Assembly (NCBI RefSeq): GCF_013408245.1
Contig: NZ_JACBYS010000008.1
Location: forward strand, 124,001-188,000
From: Duganella sp. 1224
Lineage (GTDB): Bacteria; Pseudomonadota; Gammaproteobacteria; Burkholderiales; Burkholderiaceae_D
Direction: 5' to 3'
Length of the DNA: 64,000 nt
A program made the translations under genes and the position numbers. Each line of letters starts with the position of its first letter. The stretch's first letter is position 1. The notes beneath the pieces are model-generated. The model ran no database searches. It was given only the letters and a program-made list of their open reading frames with translations, and had not been told where the DNA came from. Shown here in pieces: positions 60,532-64,000 of this stretch.

Positions 60532-61347
60532 TTAGATTAAATTGGCTGCGCGTAGCTGTTTGCCGATGCGCTGGATTTCGTTTTCGCCCTGTTCAAGCGC
60601 GGCGGCGCTGGTGTGCACCGAGTAGTAGCCGGTGACCAGGTCGTGCGGATGTTTGACCGCCGAACCCAGCACGAACTCGGTCGCGCCCTCCGCCACAAAC
60701 TCCAGCGGCGATGCGCCTTCCTCAAAAATCGCCAGCTCGCGGCCGATGGTGGTGCGGCCGCTGCGCAGCGCGCCGCTGGCCGGCGCCACCCAGGCTACCG
60801 TATGGCCAGCCGGCGGCGTGTAGGTCCAGCGCTCGCCGTCCCGCAGCTTCACGTGCAGATAGGTGAGCGACGCGCGCGGCTGCACTAGGCTGGCGGCCTC
60901 GCCGTAGCGGCCGAGGATGATACGGGCCGGGCCCACGGCTGGCACCTGATCGGAAGATAGGTAGCGGCTCTCGCATGGGCCGTTCTCATCCTCCGGCGGC
61001 AGCGCCAGCCATAGCTGGAAGCCGAGCGCGTGTTCGCCGGCGACCGGGCCGCCGTCATGCCAGACGCCGTTGCCGGCGCTCATCCATTCGACGCCGCCGG
61101 TGCGCAGCACGCCCTCGGCACCGGTGGTTTCGCGGTATTCCATGGCGCCGTCCAGCAGCACGGTCACGGTGGCGATGCCCGAGTGCGGGTGCATGCCCAT
61201 GCGGCCACCATCCCCGGCCGGCAGCAGGAAGCGGTCCAGGAAAACAAAGGGCTTGATCAGCTCGCCCGCATCGCCGGGGCTGGCCAGCCGCGTGATCGGG
61301 CCGCGCGTGTGGCCGGCGGTGCGGAAAGCGACGTTGCGTTGGTTCAT
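60532..61347 (-). CDS. pirin-family protein
   Basis: 271-residue bicupin. The N-terminal cupin carries the metal motif GRMGMHPHSGIATVTVLLDG (His ligands) and EYRETTGAEG; the C-terminal cupin is shorter. Some bacterial pirins are quercetinases or redox regulators; this one is not assignable. The start at 61347 follows GAGGAG; an upstream in-frame start has none. Divergent from a LysR gene 106 bases away that probably controls it. Confidence 0.93.
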   Translation of the reverse strand: MNQRNVAFRTAGHTRGPITRLASPGDAGELIKPFVFLDRFLLPAGDGGRMGMHPHSGIATVTVLLDGAMEYRETTGAEGVLRTGGVEWMSAGNGVWHDGGPVAGEHALGFQLWLALPPEDENGPCESRYLSSDQVPAVGPARIILGRYGEAASLVQPRASLTYLHVKLRDGERWTYTPPAGHTVAWVAPASGALRSGRTTIGRELAIFEEGASPLEFVAEGATEFVLGSAVKHPHDLVTGYYSVHTSAAALEQGENEIQRIGKQLRAANLI

Positions 61348-61453
61348 CGTTGTGCTCCTCAAGAATGTTGCGTTGATGAGCAGCATGGTAAGCCGGCATG
61401 GTGGATCTGAATAGCCTATATAATTAGATGGAATCCATACAGGGAGTAGATGC

Positions 61454-62344
61454 ATGCTGGACGCCATGTCGCTCGATCAACTGCGCACGTTCATTGCCGC
61501 CGCCGACGAGGGCAGCTTTTCGGCCGCCGGCCGCAAGTTGCGGCGCGCGCAGTCGGTGGTCAGCACCACGTTGGCCAATCTGGAGCAGCAGGTCGGCTTC
61601 GCGCTGTTCGAGCGTACCGGCCGCTACCCGCGCCTGACCGAGGCTGGTGCCGCGCTGCTGGACCAGGCGCGCGCCGCCGTCGACGGCATGAACGCCTTCA
61701 AGGCCAAGGCGCGCACGTTGGCCGAGGGATTGGAACCGGAGCTGGCGGTAGCGGTGGACGTGATGTTTCCGATTGCCACGCTGACGGCGGCGGTGCAGGC
61801 GTTTCAACGGCAGTTTCCGACCACGCCGCTGCGGCTGTACGTCGAGGCGCTGGGGGCGGTGGTGCAGCCGTTGCTGGATGGCCGTTGCCGTGTCGCCATC
61901 ATCGGCTCGCTGCCGGAGATTCCGGCCGGCTGCGCATCGGAGTTTCTGCTCAGCGTGGGCGCGGTGGCGGTGGCGGCGCCGAACCATCCGCTGGCGGCGC
62001 ACCACGGACCGATTGCGCAGGAGGTGGCCGGCCAGCATGTGCAGCTGGTGCTGACCGACCGTTCGACGCTGACCGCCGGCCGCAACTTCGGCGTGATGGC
62101 GGCGCAGACCTGGCGGCTGGCGGACCTTGGGGCCAAGCATGCTTTCCTCAAGGCCGGCCTGGGCTGGGGCTACATGCCGTTGCACATGGTCGAGGACGAT
62201 TTGCGCAGCGGCAAGCTGGTAAGGATTGATGTGGCGTTGCACGCGCGGCTTGGGCCGGGGTTCTCGATGCATGCGATTCACATGAAGGATCATCCGCCTG
62301 GGCCGGCGGGGCGCTGGTTCGTCAACCATCTGAAGCAACAGTAA
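61454..62344 (+). CDS. LysR-family regulator divergent from pirin
   Basis: 296-residue LysR protein (LDQLRTFIAAADEGSFSAAG, RRAQSVVSTTLANLEQQVGF; effector domain 90-290). Placement opposite the pirin-DoxX-DoxX operon makes that operon its likely target; LysR-pirin pairs are frequent. Confidence 0.93.
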   Translation: MLDAMSLDQLRTFIAAADEGSFSAAGRKLRRAQSVVSTTLANLEQQVGFALFERTGRYPRLTEAGAALLDQARAAVDGMNAFKAKARTLAEGLEPELAVAVDVMFPIATLTAAVQAFQRQFPTTPLRLYVEALGAVVQPLLDGRCRVAIIGSLPEIPAGCASEFLLSVGAVAVAAPNHPLAAHHGPIAQEVAGQHVQLVLTDRSTLTAGRNFGVMAAQTWRLADLGAKHAFLKAGLGWGYMPLHMVEDDLRSGKLVRIDVALHARLGPGFSMHAIHMKDHPPGPAGRWFVNHLKQQ

Positions 62345-62417
62345 GGTTATGCAGCGAACGAACGCAATGGCGGGCGGCGCGCATCATGGCGGCTATCGTC
62401 ATCTACAGGAGTCCGCC

Positions 62418-62648
62418 ATGCCACGAGGAGCCAGTCCCAAGCGGGAACGCGAATACGAGAAGCTGGAGCGCAAATTCAAGAAGGAAGGGCGCTACAAGGG
62501 GCGGGAGGAGGAAGTGGCCTCGCGCATCGTCAACAAGCAGCGCGCTGAAAGCGGCGAAACCAAGAAATACCAGCACAAGCCCGTGCGCCGCGCCGCCTCG
62601 CGCCGCAAGAGCCGCAGCGCCCACCGCACCCAGCGCCGCACCTCCTAA
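62418..62648 (+). CDS. small basic protein (plasmid-stabilisation-like)
   Basis: 76 residues, very rich in Lys, Arg and Glu; MPRGASPKREREYEKLERKF then VASRIVNKQRAESGETKKYQ matches a widespread family of short proteins often labelled plasmid stabilisation protein, without proven function. The Arg/Ser-rich tail suggests nucleic-acid binding. AGGAG (62407-62411) fixes the start. Confidence 0.8.
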   Translation: MPRGASPKREREYEKLERKFKKEGRYKGREEEVASRIVNKQRAESGETKKYQHKPVRRAASRRKSRSAHRTQRRTS

Positions 62649-62870
62649 GCCGCTCCCCGCCCCACGCGACTGCCACGCCGCAGCCGCCGCGCGTCCGCCA
62701 CCGCGACTGTTGCGGCGCCGTCGTGCCGCCGCCACCGCCCCGCCACGCCACCGCTGCGCGACCACCGCCGCGCCACTGCGCCCACCGCACCGCACCGCCG
62801 GCCGCGCTGCCGCCGCGCTGTCCCCACCCAAGCGGCGGGCCACATCGTGCTTGCGCGCTCCGCGAAAGTG
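62649..62870. other. C-rich low-complexity intergenic stretch
   Basis: About 220 bases dominated by CCGCC, CCACC and CGCCG words on the plus strand with few A or T. Open frames exist on both strands but give only Pro/Ala/Arg or Gly/Arg-biased translations without a ribosome binding site, so no gene is called. Strand-biased C content could favour Rho loading or G-quadruplexes on the other strand. Confidence 0.5.
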
Positions 62871-62878
62871 CGCGATGA

Positions 62879-62902
62879 TATTTTGAAAACGGTTTCAAAA
62901 TA
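62879..62902. promoter_or_regulatory. LacI-type operator palindrome before the cellulase gene
   Basis: Arms TATTTTGAAA and TTTCAAAATA are perfectly complementary around ACGG. The centre GAAAACGGTTTC resembles operators of LacI-family sugar regulators. It ends 15 bases before the TTG start. The regulator gene is not in the window. Confidence 0.65.
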
Positions 62903-62917
62903 CCGGAGGAGACACAG

Positions 62918-64000
62918 TTGAAGCACGCCCTTTCCCTGCTGGCGCTGGCCAGCTACGCCTGCGCCGCGAGCGCGTCCGCCACCGACGACGGCATCAAGCT
63001 CAATCAGCTTGGCTTCCTGCCCGGCGCCGACAAGGTCGCCGTGGTGCCCGACGGCGCCGCGCGCGATTTCAGCATCGTGCGCGCCGGCACCAACACGGTC
63101 GTGCAGACCGGCCCCCTGAGCCCGCCCGCCAGCGCCCCCGATTCCGGCGACACCGTGCGGCAAGCGCACTTCACCGACCTGCGCACCCCCGGCCGCTACC
63201 AACTGCGCGTCTCCGGCCTGCCGGACTCGCCGCCATTCGAGATCAGCCCCGGCGCCTACGACGCGCTCAACGCCGCCGCCCTCAAGGCCTACTACTTCAA
63301 CCGCGCCGGCATCGCGCTGGACGCTGCCCACGCCGGCATCTACGCGCGCGCCGCCGGCCACCCGGACACGCACGTGCTGATCCACGCCTCCGCGGCCTCG
63401 CCATCGCGCCCGGCCGGCAGTGCCATCGCCAGCCCGAAAGGCTGGTACGACGCCGGCGACTACAACAAATACATCGTCAACTCCGGCATTTCCACCTACA
63501 CGCTGCTGGCCGCATTTGAAGACTTCCCCGCCTGGTTCCAGGCGCAAAAGCTGAACATTCCCGAATCCGGCAACGGCATGCCCGACATCCTCAACGAAGC
63601 GCGCTGGAACCTCGACTGGATGCTGACCATGCAGGACCCGGCCGATGGCGGCGTCTACCACAAGCTGACCAACCTGCGCTTCGACGGCATGGTGATGCCG
63701 GCGCAGGCCACGCAGCCGCGCTACGTGGTGCAGAAGACCACCGCCGCCGCGCTCGACTTCGCCGCCGTCATGGCCGCCGCCAGCCGCATCTACTCGCCCT
63801 ACGATCAGGTGTTGTCGGCCCGCATGCTGACGGCTGCGAAGCAAGCCTGGCAATGGGCGCAGGCGCACCCGCGCGACTATTACCGTCAGCCAGCGGACGT
63901 CGCCACCGGCGAATACGGCGACAACGACGTCAGCGACGAACAGGCCTGGGCCGCCGCCGAACTCTATATCACCACCCGCGACGACAGCTACTACCAGGCG
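62918..64000 (+). CDS. glycoside hydrolase family 9 cellulase, 3' end outside window
   Basis: Secreted endoglucanase-like enzyme; 361 residues are seen and the frame is still open at the last base. A TTG start at 62918 follows GGAGGA (62905-62910) with ideal spacing and begins a signal peptide (LKHALSLLALASYACAASASA). Then comes an N-terminal Ig-like cellulase domain (IKLNQLGFLPGADKVAVV) and the GH9 catalytic barrel with its signature GWYDAGDYNKYIVNSG, whose aspartates include the catalytic base. Likely substrate cellulose or a mixed-linkage glucan; control by the LacI-type palindrome is inferred. Confidence 0.92.
   Translation, partial: MKHALSLLALASYACAASASATDDGIKLNQLGFLPGADKVAVVPDGAARDFSIVRAGTNTVVQTGPLSPPASAPDSGDTVRQAHFTDLRTPGRYQLRVSGLPDSPPFEISPGAYDALNAAALKAYYFNRAGIALDAAHAGIYARAAGHPDTHVLIHASAASPSRPAGSAIASPKGWYDAGDYNKYIVNSGISTYTLLAAFEDFPAWFQAQKLNIPESGNGMPDILNEARWNLDWMLTMQDPADGGVYHKLTNLRFDGMVMPAQATQPRYVVQKTTAAALDFAAVMAAASRIYSPYDQVLSARMLTAAKQAWQWAQAHPRDYYRQPADVATGEYGDNDVSDEQAWAAAELYITTRDDSYYQA

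Noticed and set aside
62649-62886. Pro/Ala/Arg-rich reading frames in the C-rich gap
   Set aside because: Composition-driven frames without ribosome binding sites; all frames there look alike.

Overview
The window (about 65% GC, Shine-Dalgarno-led genes packed head to tail) looks like a chromosomal segment of a betaproteobacterium of the Oxalobacteraceae, most likely the Massilia/Duganella/Telluria group. Pointers are two TonB-dependent receptors, PEP-CTERM surface proteins, many LysR regulators, a GH9 cellulase and the dispersed GGGGTCWGACCCC palindromes. The genus is an inference from gene content, not from a marker gene. I see no tRNA, rRNA, CRISPR array, prophage or insertion sequence.

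Layout. 1-2254: 3' part of a TonB-dependent receptor. 2412-4734: DUF969, DUF979 and pyroglutamyl peptidase (pcp). 4802-16703: a nucleoside-catabolism block, with psuK-like kinase, psuG and a LysR gene on the minus strand, divergent from purine nucleoside phosphorylase, deoB, deoC, a two-domain ALDH16-type aldehyde dehydrogenase, deoA, cdd and an unusual 406-residue deaminase-like protein. 16676-19785: VOC protein, a LytTR two-component operon and an acetyltransferase. 19895-20950: choice-of-anchor A PEP-CTERM protein. 20910-34211: reductive pyrimidine degradation with its RutR-like and MocR-like regulators (bauA, ald, mmsA, preT, preA, NCS1 permease, dihydropyrimidinase, carbamoyl-beta-alanine amidohydrolase). 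34244-41410: a TPR glycosyltransferase-like gene, then urate breakdown (fused uraD-allC, LysR, cytochrome-linked urate hydroxylase puuD, an M20 peptidase and a thioesterase). 41407-48052: periplasmic binding-like proteins, the pqiABC lipid-transport operon and a small AT-richer patch with a second PEP-CTERM protein. 48053-53124: two LysR genes, an MFS exporter, a histidine-phosphatase-like gene and an ACAD10/11-type acyl-CoA dehydrogenase. 53288-62648: a second TonB receptor, an orphan Flp pilin, SOS-type polB, a PEP mutase/isocitrate lyase-family gene, two DoxX genes, pirin, a LysR gene and a small basic protein. 62918-64000: start of a GH9 cellulase behind a LacI-type operator.

How it fits together. 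About 37 kb (4.8-41 kb) is devoted mostly to dismantling nucleic-acid building blocks. Nucleosides, including pseudouridine, are cleaved; deoxyribose-phosphate goes to glyceraldehyde-3-phosphate and acetaldehyde, and the acetaldehyde probably to acetate; uracil and thymine go via dihydropyrimidines to beta-amino acids and on to acyl-CoA; urate is opened toward allantoate and its products. Alanine dehydrogenase next to the omega-amino acid:pyruvate transaminase would recycle the amino acceptor. Candidate control sites visible in the DNA are an inverted repeat across the psuK promoter, a RutR-box-like palindrome before bauA, an 11-base-arm inverted repeat before the Flp pilin, a perfect LexA box abutting a perfect -10 before polB (predicting a leaderless mRNA), and a LacI-type palindrome before the cellulase. 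Seven copies of one palindromic repeat sit only between genes; one supplies the stop codon of a LysR gene.
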